64,000 nucleotides of DNA from Hydractinia symbiolongicarpus (Eukaryota; Cnidaria; Hydrozoa; Anthoathecata; Hydractiniidae). The notes beneath the pieces are model-generated. The model was not told the origin of the DNA, ran no database searches, and saw only the letters and a list, made by a program, of their open reading frames with translations. The stretch is from positions 33,383,501 through 33,447,500 of the forward strand of contig NC_079878.1 in the NCBI RefSeq assembly GCF_029227915.1, read 5' to 3'. The translations under genes and the position numbers were made by a program. Position 1 is the stretch's first letter. Every line of letters starts with the position of its first letter. This document shows, piece after piece, positions 1 to 9,389 of the stretch.

Positions 1-189
1 CATTTTTAAAAACTACAAGTCTTATGCGTTTTAGTGGGGAAAATATAATTTAAAAAATCGTTCTGGAAATGAGTTTACTCCCTGGGTACTTTCTTTGTAT
101 ACTTCTGACTATACCGGCCGAGTCCGGGATTTAGGGAAATCGCAGGTTTTTGTTTGCCGGCGATTAAACTGCTTTTATTCAGCGTCTCA

Positions 190-211
190 TCAAAAATGAA
201 AACATTTTTGA
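190..211. other. Perfect 9-bp dyad in the monomer (example)
   Basis: Arms TCAAAAATG and CATTTTTGA flank AAAA, giving a 9-bp perfect inverted repeat. It is present in most monomers whose next bases are GAAAAC. Monomers with TTTTTAAAAAC keep 7 bp (AAAAATG/CATTTTT). The dyad is one of the best-kept features of the AT-rich part of the repeat. It could form a cruciform or be a binding site for a dimeric protein; neither can be told from sequence alone. Confidence 0.7.
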
Positions 212-316
212 AAACTACAAGTCTCATGCGTTTTAGTGGTGAAAAAATAATTTAAAAAATCGTTCAGGAAATGATTTTACTCCCTGGGTACTTTCTTTGT
301 ATACTTTTGACTATAC

Positions 317-348
317 GGGCCAAGCCGGGATTTACGGGAAATCGCGGG
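317..348 (+). other. Potential G-quadruplex motif in class B monomer (example)
   Basis: Four GGG tracts at 317-319, 327-329, 336-338 and 346-348 have loops of 7, 6 and 7 bases, meeting the usual G3 N1-7 rule. The motif is repeated in every class B monomer with CCAAGCCGGG. In monomers with CCAAGCCCGGG the first loop is 8 bases, and in those with CGTGCC the first tract is lost. Formation is not shown by sequence alone, because the loops contain C runs that can pair. Confidence 0.55.
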
Positions 349-859
349 TTTTCGTTTGTCGGCGATTAAACTTCTTTTATTCAGCGTCTCATCAAAAATG
401 AAAACATTTTTAAAAACTACAAGTCTTATGCGTTTTAGTGGTGAAAAAATAATTTAAAAAATCGTTCGGGAAATGAGTTTACTCCCTGGGTACTTTCTTT
501 GTATACTTTTGACTATACGGGCCAAGCCGGGATTTACGGGAAATCTCGGGTTTTTCGTTTGCCGGCGATTAAACTTCTTTTATTCAGCGTCTCATCAAAA
601 ATGAAAACATTTTTAAAAACTACAAGTCTTATGCGTTTTAGTGGTAAAAAAATAATTTAAAAAATCGTTTTGGAAATGAGTTCACTCCCTGGGTACTTTC
701 TTTGTATACTTTTGACTATACGGGCCAAGCCGGGATTTGCGGGAAATCACGGGTTTTCGTTTGCCGGCGATTAAACTTCTTTTATTCAGCGTCTCATCAA
801 AAATGAAAACATTTTTAAAAACTACAAGTCTCATGCGTTTTAGTGGTGAAAAAATAATT

Positions 860-1669
860 TAAAAAATCGTTCGGGAAATGAGTTCACTCCCTGGGTACTT
901 TCTTTGTATACTTTTGACTATACGGGCCAAGCCGGGATTTGCGGGAAATCACGGGTTTTCGTTTGCCGGCGATTAAACTTCTTTTATTCAGCGTCTCATC
1001 AAAAATGAAAACATTTTTAAAAACTACAAGTCTTATGCGTTTTAGTGGTGAAAAAATAATTTGAAAAATCGTTCTGGAAATGAGTTTACTCACAGGGTAC
1101 TTTCTTTGTATACATTCGACTATACGTGCCAAGCCCGGGATTTACGGGAAATCGCGGGTTTTCGTTTGCCGGCGATTAAACTTCTTTTATTCAGCGTCTC
1201 ATCAAAAATGAAAACATTTTTAAAAACTACAAGTCTCATGCGTTTTAGTGGTGAAAAAATAATTTAAAAAATCGTTCGGGAAATGAGTTCACTCCCTGGG
1301 TACTTTCTTTGTATACTTTTGACTATACGGGCCAAGCCGGGATTTGCGGGAAATCACGGGTTTTCGTTTGCCGGCGATTAAACTTCTTTTATTCAGCGTC
1401 TCATCAAAAATGAAAACATTTTTAAAAACTACAAGTCTTATGCGTTTTAGTGGTGAAAAAATAATTTGAAAAATCGTTCTGGAAATGAGTTTACTCACAG
1501 GGTACTTTCTTTGTATACATTCGACTATACGTGCCAAGCCCGGGATTTACGGGAAATCGCGGGTTTTCGTTTGCCGGCTATTAAACTTCTTTTATTCAGC
1601 GTCTCATCAAAAATGAAAACATTTTTGAAAACTACAAGTCTCATGCGTTTTAGTGGTGAAAAAATAATT
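860..1669. repeat. 405-bp tandem dimer duplication
   Basis: Two adjacent dimers, about 860-1264 and 1265-1669, are almost identical. Each is one B monomer with the rare variants GAGTTCACTCC and GGGATTTGCGGGAAATCACGGG, followed by one A monomer with CACAGGGTAC, CATTCGAC and CGTGCC. One visible difference is GGCGATTAAA versus GGCTATTAAA near 1577. The monomer just upstream, from about 691, carries the same TTCACTCC/TTTGCGGG/ATCACGGG variants, so the duplication is local. Confidence 0.8.
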
Positions 1670-1935
1670 TAAAAAATCGTTCGGGAAATGAGTTTACTCC
1701 CTGGGTACTTTCTTTGTATACTTTTGACTATACGGGCCAAACCGAAATTTACGGGAAATCGCGGGTTTTCGTTTGCCGGCGATTAAACTTCTTTTATTCA
1801 GCGTCTCATCAAAAATGAAAACATTTTTCAAAACTACAAGTCTTATGCGTTTTAGTGGTGAAAAAATAATTTAAAAAATCGTTCTGGAAATGAGTTTACT
1901 CACAGGGTACTTTCTTTGTATGCATTCGACTATAC

Positions 1936-1946
1936 GGGCCAAGCCC
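1936..1946. other. GGGC-CAA-GCCC hairpin in the CCCGGG monomer form (example)
   Basis: In monomers reading GGGCCAAGCCCGGG, the first G tract can pair with the new C run: GGGC 1936-1939, loop CAA, GCCC 1943-1946. The same single extra C lengthens the monomer to 203 bp and lengthens the first quadruplex loop to 8, so this site has two alternative forms in the array. Confidence 0.5.
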
Positions 1947-4900
1947 GGGATTTACGGGAAATCGCGGGTTTTCGTTTGCCGGCGATTAAACTTCTTTTAT
2001 TCAGCGTCTCATCAAAAATGAAAACATTTTTAAAAACTACAAGTCTTATGCGTTTTAGTGGGGAAAATATAATTTAAAAAATCGTTCTGGAAATGAGTTT
2101 ACTCCCTGGGTACTTTCTTTGTATACTTCTGACTATACCGGCCGAGTCCGGGATTTAGGGAAATCGCAGGTTTTTGTTTGCCGGCGATTAAACTGCTTTT
2201 ATTCAGCGTCTCATCAAAAATGAAAAAATTTTTGAAAACTACAAGTCTCATGCGTTTTAGTGGTGAAAAAATAATTTAAAAAATCGTTCAGGAAATGATT
2301 TTACTCCCTGGGTACTTTCTTTGTATACTTTTGACTATACGGGCCAAGCCGGGATTTACGGGAAATCGCGGGTTTTCGTTTGCCGGCGATTAAACTTCTT
2401 TTATTCAGCGCCTCATCAAAAAAGAAAACATTTTTAAAAACTGCAAGTCTTATGCGTTTTAGTGGTGAAAAAATAATTTAAAAAATCGATCGGGAAATGA
2501 GTTTACTCCCTGGGTACTTTCTTTGTATACTTTTGACTATACGGGCCAAGCCCGGGATTTACGGGAAATCGCGGGTTTTCGTTTGCCGGCGATTAAACTT
2601 CTTTTAGTCAGCGTCTCATCAAAAATGAAAACATTTTTAAAAACTACAAGTCTCATGCGTTTTAGTGGTGAAAAAATAATTTAAAAAATCGTTCGGGAAA
2701 TGAGTTTACTCCCTGGGTACTTTATTTGTATACTTTTGACTAAACGGGCCGAGTCCGGGATTTACGGGAAATCGCGGATTTTCGTTTGCCGGCGATTAAA
2801 CTGCTTTTATTCAGCGTCTCATCAAAAATGAAAACATTTTTGAAAACTACAAGTCTCATGCGTTTTAGTGGTGAAAAAATAATTTAAAAAATCGTTCGGG
2901 AAATGAGTTTACTCCCTGGGTACTTTCTTTGTATACTTTTGACTATACGGGCCGAGTCCGGGATTTACGGGAAATCGCGGATTTTCGTTTGCCGGCGATT
3001 AAATTTCTTTTATTCATCGTCTCACCAAAAATGAAAACATTTTTGAAAACTACAAGTCTCATGCGTTTTAGTGGTGAAAAAATAATTTAAAAAATCGTTC
3101 GGGAAATGAGTTTATTCCCTGGGTACTTTCTTTGTATACTTTTGACTATACGGGCCAAGCCGGGATTTACGGGAAATCGCGGGTTTTCGTTTGCCGGCGA
3201 TTAAACTTCTTTTATTCAGCGTCTCATCAAAAATGAAAACATTTTTAAAAACTACAAGTCTTATGCGTATTAGTCGTGAAAAAATAATTTAAAAAATCGT
3301 TCTGGAAATGAGTTTACTCACAGGGTACTTTCTTTGTATACATTCGACTATACGTGCCAAGCCCGGGATTTACGGGAAATCGCGGGTTTTCGTTTGCCGG
3401 CGATTAAACTTCTTTTATTCAGCGTCTCATCAAAAATGAAAACATTTTTGAAAACTACAAGTCTCATGCGTTTTAGTGGTGAAAAAATAATTTAAAAAAT
3501 CGTTCGGGAAATGAGTTTACTCCCTGGGTACTTTCTTTGTATACTTTTGACTATACGGGCCAAGCCGAGATTTACGGAAAATCGGGGGTTTTCGTTTGCC
3601 GGCGATTAAACTTCTTTTATTCAGCGTCTCATCAAAAATGAAAATGTTTTTTAAAACTACAAGTCTTATGCGTTTTAGTGGTGAAAAAATAATTTAAAAA
3701 ATCGTTCTGGAAATGAGTTTACTCACAGGGTACTTTCTTTGTATACATTCGACTATACGGGCCAAGCCCGGGATTTACGGCAAATCGCGGGTTTTCGTTT
3801 GCCGGCGATTAAACTTCTTTTATTCAGTGTCTCATCAAAAATGAAAACATTTTTAAAAACTACAAGTCTTATGCGTTTTAGTGGTGAAAAAATAATTTAA
3901 AAAATCGTTCGGGAAATGATTTTACTCCCTGGGTACTTTCTTTGTATACTTTTGACTATACGGGCCAAGCCGGGATTTACGGGAAATCGCGGGTTTTCGT
4001 TTGCCGGCGATTAAACTTCTTTTATTCAGCGTCTCATCAAAAATAAAAACATTTTTAAAACCTACAAGTCTCATGGGCTTTAGTGGTGAAAAAATAATTT
4101 AAAAAATCGTTCTGGAAATGAGTTTACTCACAGGGTACTTTCTTTGTATACTTTTGACTATACGGGCCAAGCCCGGGATTTACGGGAAATCGCGGGTCTT
4201 CGTTTGCCGGCGATTAAACTTCTTTTATTCAGCGTCCCATTAAATATGAAAATATTTTTGAAAACTACAAGTCTCATGCGTTTAGTGGTAAAAAAATAAT
4301 ATAAAAAATCGTTCGGGAAAAGAGTTTACTCCCTGGGTACTTTCTTTGTATACTTTTGACTATACGGGCCAAGCCCGGGATTTACGGAAAATCGCGGGTT
4401 TTCGTTTCCCGGCGATTAAACTTCTTTTATTCAGCGTCTCATCAAAAATGAAAACATTTTTAAAAACTACAAGTCTTATGCGTTTTAGTGGTGAAAAAAT
4501 AATTTAAAAAAACGTTCGGGAAATGAGTTTACTCACAGGGTACTTTCTTTGTATACATTCGACTATACGTGCCAAGCCCGGGATTTACGGGAAATCGCGG
4601 GTTTTCGTTTGCCGGCGATTAAACTTCTTTTATTCAGCCTCTCATCAAAAATGAAAACATTTTTGAAAACTACAAGTCTCATGCGTTTTAGTGGTGAAAA
4701 AATAATTTAAAAAATCGTTCGGGAAATGAGTTTACTCCCTGGGTACTTTCTTTGTATACTTTTGACTATACGGGCCAAGCCGAGATTTACGGAAAATCGG
4801 GGGTTTTCGTTTGCCGGCGATTAAACTTCTTTTATTCAGCGTCTCATCAAAAATGAAAATGTTTTTCAAAACTACAAGTCTTATGCGTTTTAGTGGTGAA

Positions 4901-5737
4901 AAAATAATTTAAAAAATCGTTCTGGAAATGAGTTTACTCACAGGGTACTTTCTTTGTATACATTCGACTATACGGGCCAAGCCCGGGATTTACGGCAAAT
5001 CGCGGGTTTTCGTTTGCCGGCGATTAAACTTCTTTTATTCAGTGTCTCATCAAAAATGAAAACATTTTTAAAAACTACAAGTCTTATGCGTTTTAGTGGT
5101 GAAAAAATAATTTAAAAAATCGTTCGGGAAATGATTTTACTCCCTGGGTACTTTCTTTGTATACTTTTGACTATACGGGCCAAGCCGGGATTTACGGGAA
5201 ATCGCGGGTTTTCGTTTGCCGGCGATTAAACTTCTTTTATTCAGCGTCTCATCAAAAATGAAAACATTTTTGAAAACTACAAGTCTCATGCGTTTTAGTG
5301 GTGAAAAAATAATTTAAAAAATCGTTCGGGAAATGAGTTTACTCCCTGGGTACTTTCTTTGTATACTTTTGACTATACAGGCCAAGCCGAGATTTACGGA
5401 AAATGGGGGGTTTTCGTTTGCCGGCGATTAAACTTCTTTTATTCAGCGTCTCATCAAAAATGAAAATGTTTTTCAAAACTACAAGTCTTATGCGTTTTAG
5501 TGGTGAAAAAATATTTTAAAAAATCGTTCTGGAAATGAGTTTACTCACAGGGTACTTTCTTTGTATACATTCGACTATACGGGCCAAGCCCGGGATTTAC
5601 GGCAAATCGCGGGTTTTCGTTTGCCGGCGATTAAACTTCTTTTATTCAGTGTCTCATCAAAAATGAAAACATTTTTAAAAACTACAAGTCTTATGCGTTT
5701 TAGTGGTGAAAAAATAATTTAAAAAATCGTTCGGGAA

Positions 5738-6211
5738 ATGATTTTACTCCCTGGGTCTGTATGGATGTTTTGTGGAAAAGTTGCGAATAATCGAATCAAT
5801 CGTATTCATGAACGTTGTCTAAGAATCATACAGGACGATATAAATGGCAGTTACGATGAACTTTTATCTTTATGTAATGTTAAAAATATTCACATCATCA
5901 ATTTACAGAATTTAATGAAAGAGGTTTACAAATTTTTAAATGGATTGTCACCTCTATATATGAACGAGATATTTTCTGTTAGGGAAAACAAGTACAACCT
6001 TCGTTGCTTTAATTTGATCAGGCGACCAACTTGTCGGACAACGTACTATGGCTTAAATACTTTATCAAATATTGCAGGGAAGCTATGGATGTCTGTGCCT
6101 GACGCTACAAAGAATGCTCCTTCTCTCGAAGCCTTCCGTAGCTCAATAAAATTTTGGGAAGGTGATGTTTGCACCTGTAAAATATGCATGGATATACCAT
6201 ACATATTTTAA
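5738..6211 (+). pseudogene. Reverse transcriptase C-terminal fragment, LINE copy 1 (satellite-derived start)
   Basis: A 157-codon open frame. Its ATG at 5738 and first six codons (MILLPG) are satellite sequence; true element coding begins at residue 7-8. Recognisable family features are GSVWMFCGK at 6-14, NNRINRIHERCLRI at 17-30, a YKFLNGLSPLYMNEIF stretch at 64-79, and a terminal Cys cluster C145-x-C147-x2-C150. The last corresponds to the conserved short Cys motif at the end of many invertebrate Jockey/CR1-type RTs (from family knowledge). The YxDD catalytic core lies upstream in a full element and is missing, so no enzyme activity is expected. Codon 118 is ATG (Met), whereas the other two copies have ATA (Ile). 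No internal stop or frameshift is present, consistent with a recent insertion. Confidence 0.85.
5752..5756 (+). repeat. Target-site duplication TGGGT, left copy (LINE 1)
   Basis: TGGGT ends the satellite flank (CTCCCTGGGT). The same TGGGT resumes at 6356-6360 after the poly(A), leading into normal satellite ACTTTCTTTG. The base before it differs on the two sides (C versus A), so the duplication is exactly 5 bp. That is short for a LINE, but it reconstructs an uninterrupted monomer. Confidence 0.85.
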
Positions 6212-6355
6212 CTTTACTTATTTATTTATTTATTTTTCTTATTTTTTATCGCTGTTTGCCTTGTTTTACGTTTTGTTGTCGACTTAAATTAGTTATTTAA
6301 ATACTATTGTATGTATCGACGTTAAATAAAGAGAAAATCAAAAAAAAAAAAAAAA
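5757..6355 (+). mobile_element. 5'-truncated non-LTR retrotransposon (Jockey/CR1 group), copy 1
   Basis: A 599-bp insertion inside a satellite monomer, bounded by TGGGT on both sides. It contains the last ~150 codons of a reverse-transcriptase ORF (stop TAA at 6209-6211) and a ~110-bp AT-rich 3' UTR with TTTA repeats at about 6217-6236. AATAAA lies at 6325-6330, followed by a run of 16 A at 6340-6355. Endonuclease, RT catalytic core and 5' UTR are absent, as expected from premature termination of target-primed reverse transcription. Clade assignment to Jockey/CR1 rests on recognising the C-terminal protein pattern and is not resolved further. It cannot transpose autonomously. Confidence 0.9.
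6325..6330 (+). promoter_or_regulatory. Polyadenylation signal AATAAA, LINE copy 1
   Basis: Canonical AATAAA, nine bases before the 16-A tail at 6340-6355. The tail so close behind the signal suggests the tail derives from a polyadenylated or A-ending element transcript. Confidence 0.8.
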
Positions 6356-8790
6356 TGGGTACTTTCTTTGTATACTTTTGACTATACGGGCCAAGCCGGG
6401 ATTTACGGGAAATCGCGGGTTTTCGTTTGCCGGCGATTAAATTTCTTTTATTCATCGTCTCACCAAAAATGAAAACATTTTTGAAAACTACAAGTCTCAT
6501 GCGTTTTAGTGGTGAAAAAATAATTTAAAAAATCGTTCGGGAAATGAGTTTATTCCCTGGGTACTTTCTTTGTATACTTTTGACTATACGGGCCAAGCCG
6601 GGATTTACGGGAAATCGCGGGTTTTCGTTTGCCGGCGATTAAACTTCTTTTATTCAGCGTCTCATCAAAAATGAAAACATTTTTAAAAACTACAAGTCTT
6701 ATGCGTATTAGTCGTGAAAAAATAATTTAAAAAATCGTTCTGGAAATGAGTTTACTCACAGGGTACTTTCTTTGTATACATTCGACTATACGTGCCAAGC
6801 CCGGGATTTACGGGAAATCGCGGGTTTTCGTTTGCCGGCGATTAAACTTCTTTTATTCAGCGTCTCATCAAAAATGAAAACATTTTTGAAAACTACAAGT
6901 CTCATGCGTTTTAGTGGTGAAAAAATAATTTAAAAAATCGTTCGGGAAATGAGTTTACTCCCTGGGTACTTTCTTTGTATACTTTTGACTATACGGGCCA
7001 AGCCGAGATTTACGGAAAATCGGGGGTTTTCGTTTGCCGGCGATTAAACTTCTTTTATTCAGCGTCTCATCAAAAATGAAAATGTTTTTTAAAACTACAA
7101 GTCTTATGCGTTTTAGTGGTGAAAAAATAATTTCAAAAATCGTTCTGGAAATGAGTTTACTCACAGGGTACTTTCTTTGTATACATTCGACTATACGGGC
7201 CAAGCCCGGGATTTACGGCAAATCGCGGGTTTTCGTTTGCCGGCGATTAAACTTCTTTTATTCAGTGTCTCATCAAAAATGAAAACATTTTTAAAAACTA
7301 CAAGTCTTATGCGTTTTAGTGGTGAAAAAATAATTTAAAAAATCGTTCGGGAAATGATTTTACTCCCTGGGTACTTTCTTTGTATACTTTTGACTATACG
7401 GGCCAAGCCGGGATTTACGGGAAATCGCGGGTTTTCGTTTGCCGGCGATTAAACTTCTTTTATTCAGCGTCTCATCAAAAATAAAAACATTTTTAAAACC
7501 TACAAGTCTCATGGGCTTTAGTGGTGAAAAAATAATTTAAAAAATCGTTCTGGAAATGAGTTTACTCACAGGGTACTTTCTTTGTATACTTTTGACTATA
7601 CGGGCCAAGCCCGGGATTTACGGGAAATCGCGGGTCTTCGTTTGCCGGCGATTAAACTTCTTTTATTCAGCGTCCCATTAAATATGAAAATATTTTTGAA
7701 AACTACAAGTCTCATGCGTTTAGTGGTAAAAAAATAATATAAAAAATCGTTCGGGAAAAGAGTTTACTCCCTGGGTACTTTCTTTGTATACTTTTGACTA
7801 TACGGGCCAAGCCCGGGATTTACGGAAAATCGCGGGTTTTCGTTTCCCGGCGATTAAACTTCTTTTATTCAGCGTCTCATCAAAAATGAAAACATTTTTA
7901 AAAACTACAAGTCTTATGCGTTTTAGTGGTGAAAAAATAATTTAAAAAAACGTTCGGGAAATGAGTTTACTCACAGGGTACTTTCTTTGTATACATTCGA
8001 CTATACGTGCCAAGCCCGGGATTTACGGGAAATCGCGGGTTTTCGTTTGCCGGCGATTAAACTTCTTTTATTCAGCCTCTCATCAAAAATGAAAACATTT
8101 TTGAAAACTACAAGTCTCATGCGTTTTAGTGGTGAAAAAATAATTTAAAAAATCGTTCGGGAAATGAGTTTACTCCCTGGGTACTTTCTTTGTATACTTT
8201 TGACTATACGGGCCAAGCCGAGATTTACGGAAAATCGGGGGTTTTCGTTTGCCGGCGATTAAACTTCTTTTATTCAGCGTCTCATCAAAAATGAAAATGT
8301 TTTTCAAAACTACAAGTCTTATGCGTTTTAGTGGTGAAAAAATAATTTAAAAAATCGTTCTGGAAATGAGTTTACTCACAGGGTACTTTCTTTGTATACA
8401 TTCGACTATACGGGCCAAGCCCGGGATTTACGGCAAATCGCGGGTTTTCGTTTGCCGGCGATTAAACTTCTTTTATTCAGTGTCTCATCAAAAATGAAAA
8501 CATTTTTAAAAACTACAAGTCTTATGCGTTTTAGTGGTGAAAAAATAATTTAAAAAATCGTTCGGGAAATGAGTTTACTCACAGGGTACTTTCTTTGTAT
8601 ACATTCGACTATACGGGCCAAGCCCGGGATTTACGGCAAATCGCGGGTTTTCGTTTGCCGGCGATTAAACTTCTTTTATTCAGTGTCTCATCAAAAATGA
8701 AAACATTTTTAAAAACTACAAGTCTTATGCGTTTTAGTGGTGAAAAAATAATTTAAAAAATCGTTCGGGAAATGATTTTACTCCCTGGGT
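6356..8790. repeat. ~202-bp satellite array, segment 2 (between LINE copies 1 and 2)
   Basis: Twelve monomers, all in the same orientation as the rest. TGGGT at 6356-6360 is the right target duplication of LINE 1, and TGGGT at 8786-8790 is the left one of LINE 2. From about 6429 to 8569 this is the 3438-offset copy of 2991-5131. The final monomer before LINE 2 carries the CAGTGTCTCATC and GATTTTACTCCC variants also found before copies 1 and 3. The opposed frames at 6955-7203 and 7034-7282 are satellite frames, not genes. Confidence 0.95.
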
Positions 8791-9245
8791 CTGTATGGAT
8801 GTTTTGTGGAAAAGTTGCGAATAATCGAATCAATCGTATTCATGAACGTTGTCTAAGAATCATACAGGACGATATAAATGGCAGTTACGATGAACTTTTA
8901 TCTTTATGTAATGTTAAAAATATTCACATCATCAATTTACAGAATTTAATGAAAGAGGTTTACAAATTTTTAAATGGATTGTCACCTCTATATATGAACG
9001 AGATATTTTCTGTTAGGGAAAACAAGTACAACCTTCGTTGCTTTAATTTGATCAGGCGACCAACTTGTCGGACAACGTACTATGGCTTAAATACTTTATC
9101 AAATATTGCAGGGAAGCTATGGATATCTGTGCCTGACGCTACAAAGAATGCTCCTTCTCTCGAAGCCTTCCGTAGCTCAATAAAATTTTGGGAAGGTGAT
9201 GTTTGCACCTGTAAAATATGCATGGATATACCATACATATTTTAA
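8772..9245 (+). pseudogene. Reverse transcriptase C-terminal fragment, LINE copy 2
   Basis: The same 157-codon frame as at 5738-6211, again starting on a satellite ATG (8772) and reading into the element at 8791. The protein differs from copy 1 at one residue, Ile118 instead of Met118 (ATA versus ATG). The Cys cluster at 145/147/150 and the stop TAA are preserved. It lacks the catalytic RT core and is a truncated relic. Identical truncation point, frame and junction in all copies show co-duplication rather than separate insertion. Confidence 0.85.
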
Positions 9246-9389
9246 CTTTACTTATTTATTTATTTATTTTTCTTATTTTTTATCGCTGTTTGCCTTGTTT
9301 TACGTTTTGTTGTCGAGTTAAATTAGTTATTTAAATACTATTGTATGTATCGACGTTAAATAAAGAGAAAATCAAAAAAAAAAAAAAAA
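8791..9389 (+). mobile_element. 5'-truncated non-LTR retrotransposon, copy 2
   Basis: A 599-bp copy offset 3034 bp from copy 1, with the same 5' truncation point and the same TGGGT duplication (8786-8790 and 9390-9394). AATAAA is at 9359-9364 and 16 A at 9374-9389. Differences from copy 1 visible by eye are A instead of G at 9125 and G instead of C at 9317 in the 3' UTR. The right flank differs from that of copy 1 within one monomer. Confidence 0.9.
9359..9364 (+). promoter_or_regulatory. Polyadenylation signal AATAAA, LINE copy 2
   Basis: Same position relative to the element end as in copy 1, nine bases before the A run at 9374-9389. Confidence 0.8.

Larger units (their letters stand above)
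1..2524. repeat. ~2.02-kb higher-order repeat (window start repeated at ~2025)
   Basis: The first ~500 bases recur from about 2025 with an offset of 2024 bp, about ten monomers. Both copies share rare markers: GGGGAAAATATAA, CTTCTGACTATACCGGCCGAG (ACTTCT at 101 and 2125), and GGGATTTAGGG followed by CAGGTTTTTG. Similarity breaks down by about 500/2524, where the second copy carries CGATCGGG and the CCCGGG form. This indicates block duplication rather than monomer-by-monomer spread. The left edge is cut by the window, so the true block may be longer. Confidence 0.75.
1..5756. repeat. ~202-bp satellite array, segment 1 (left of LINE copy 1)
   Basis: Uninterrupted head-to-tail copies of a 202-203-bp monomer. 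The motif GGGTACTTTCTTTGTATAC recurs at 488, 691, 893 and 1095, giving steps of 203, 202 and 202 bases. Monomers of class A (CACAGGGTAC, CATTCGAC) and class B (CCCTGGGTAC, CTTTTGAC) frequently alternate, with some class C copies (CCGAGTCCGGGATT). All are in one orientation. No gene is visible. The open frames at 884-1132, 1061-1267, 1289-1537 and 1466-1672 are chance frames that repeat every 405 bp because the underlying dimer repeats. The right end, TGGGT at 5752-5756, is the left copy of the target duplication of LINE copy 1. Confidence 0.97.
2991..8569. repeat. 3438-bp-offset segmental duplication flanking LINE copy 1
   Basis: The segment ~2991-5131 reappears at ~6429-8569 with a constant offset of 3438. 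Rare markers line up exactly: AAATTTCTTTTATTCATCG (3001/6439), TTTATTCCCTGGG (3111/6549), GCGTATTAGTCGTG (TAGTCG at 3271/6709), AAAATGTTTTTT (3640/7078), CGTCCCATTA (4233/7671) and TTCAGCCTCT (4633/8071). The left junction lies in the first monomer after LINE copy 1, around CGTTTGCCGGCGATT. The right junction is where 5132 onward (GATTTTACTCCC) differs from 8570 onward (GAGTTTACTCACAG). Confidence 0.88.

Noticed and set aside
466-480. RNA polymerase III B box (GTTCGANNC) at CGTTCGGGAAATG
   Set aside because: Only the GTTCG core matches; even the CGTTCGAG variants lack the final C. No paired A box was identified and no tRNA fold is present.
681-740. Bacterial-type promoter (TTGACTATAC with GTATAC nearby)
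   Set aside because: The resemblance is present in every monomer with no gene downstream, in a eukaryotic satellite context.
884-1132. 82-codon minus-strand frames (also at 1289, 6955, 17477, 63279) as genes
   Set aside because: They span more than one satellite monomer, overlap open frames on the opposite strand, exist only where chance variants remove stops, and have no recognisable domain.
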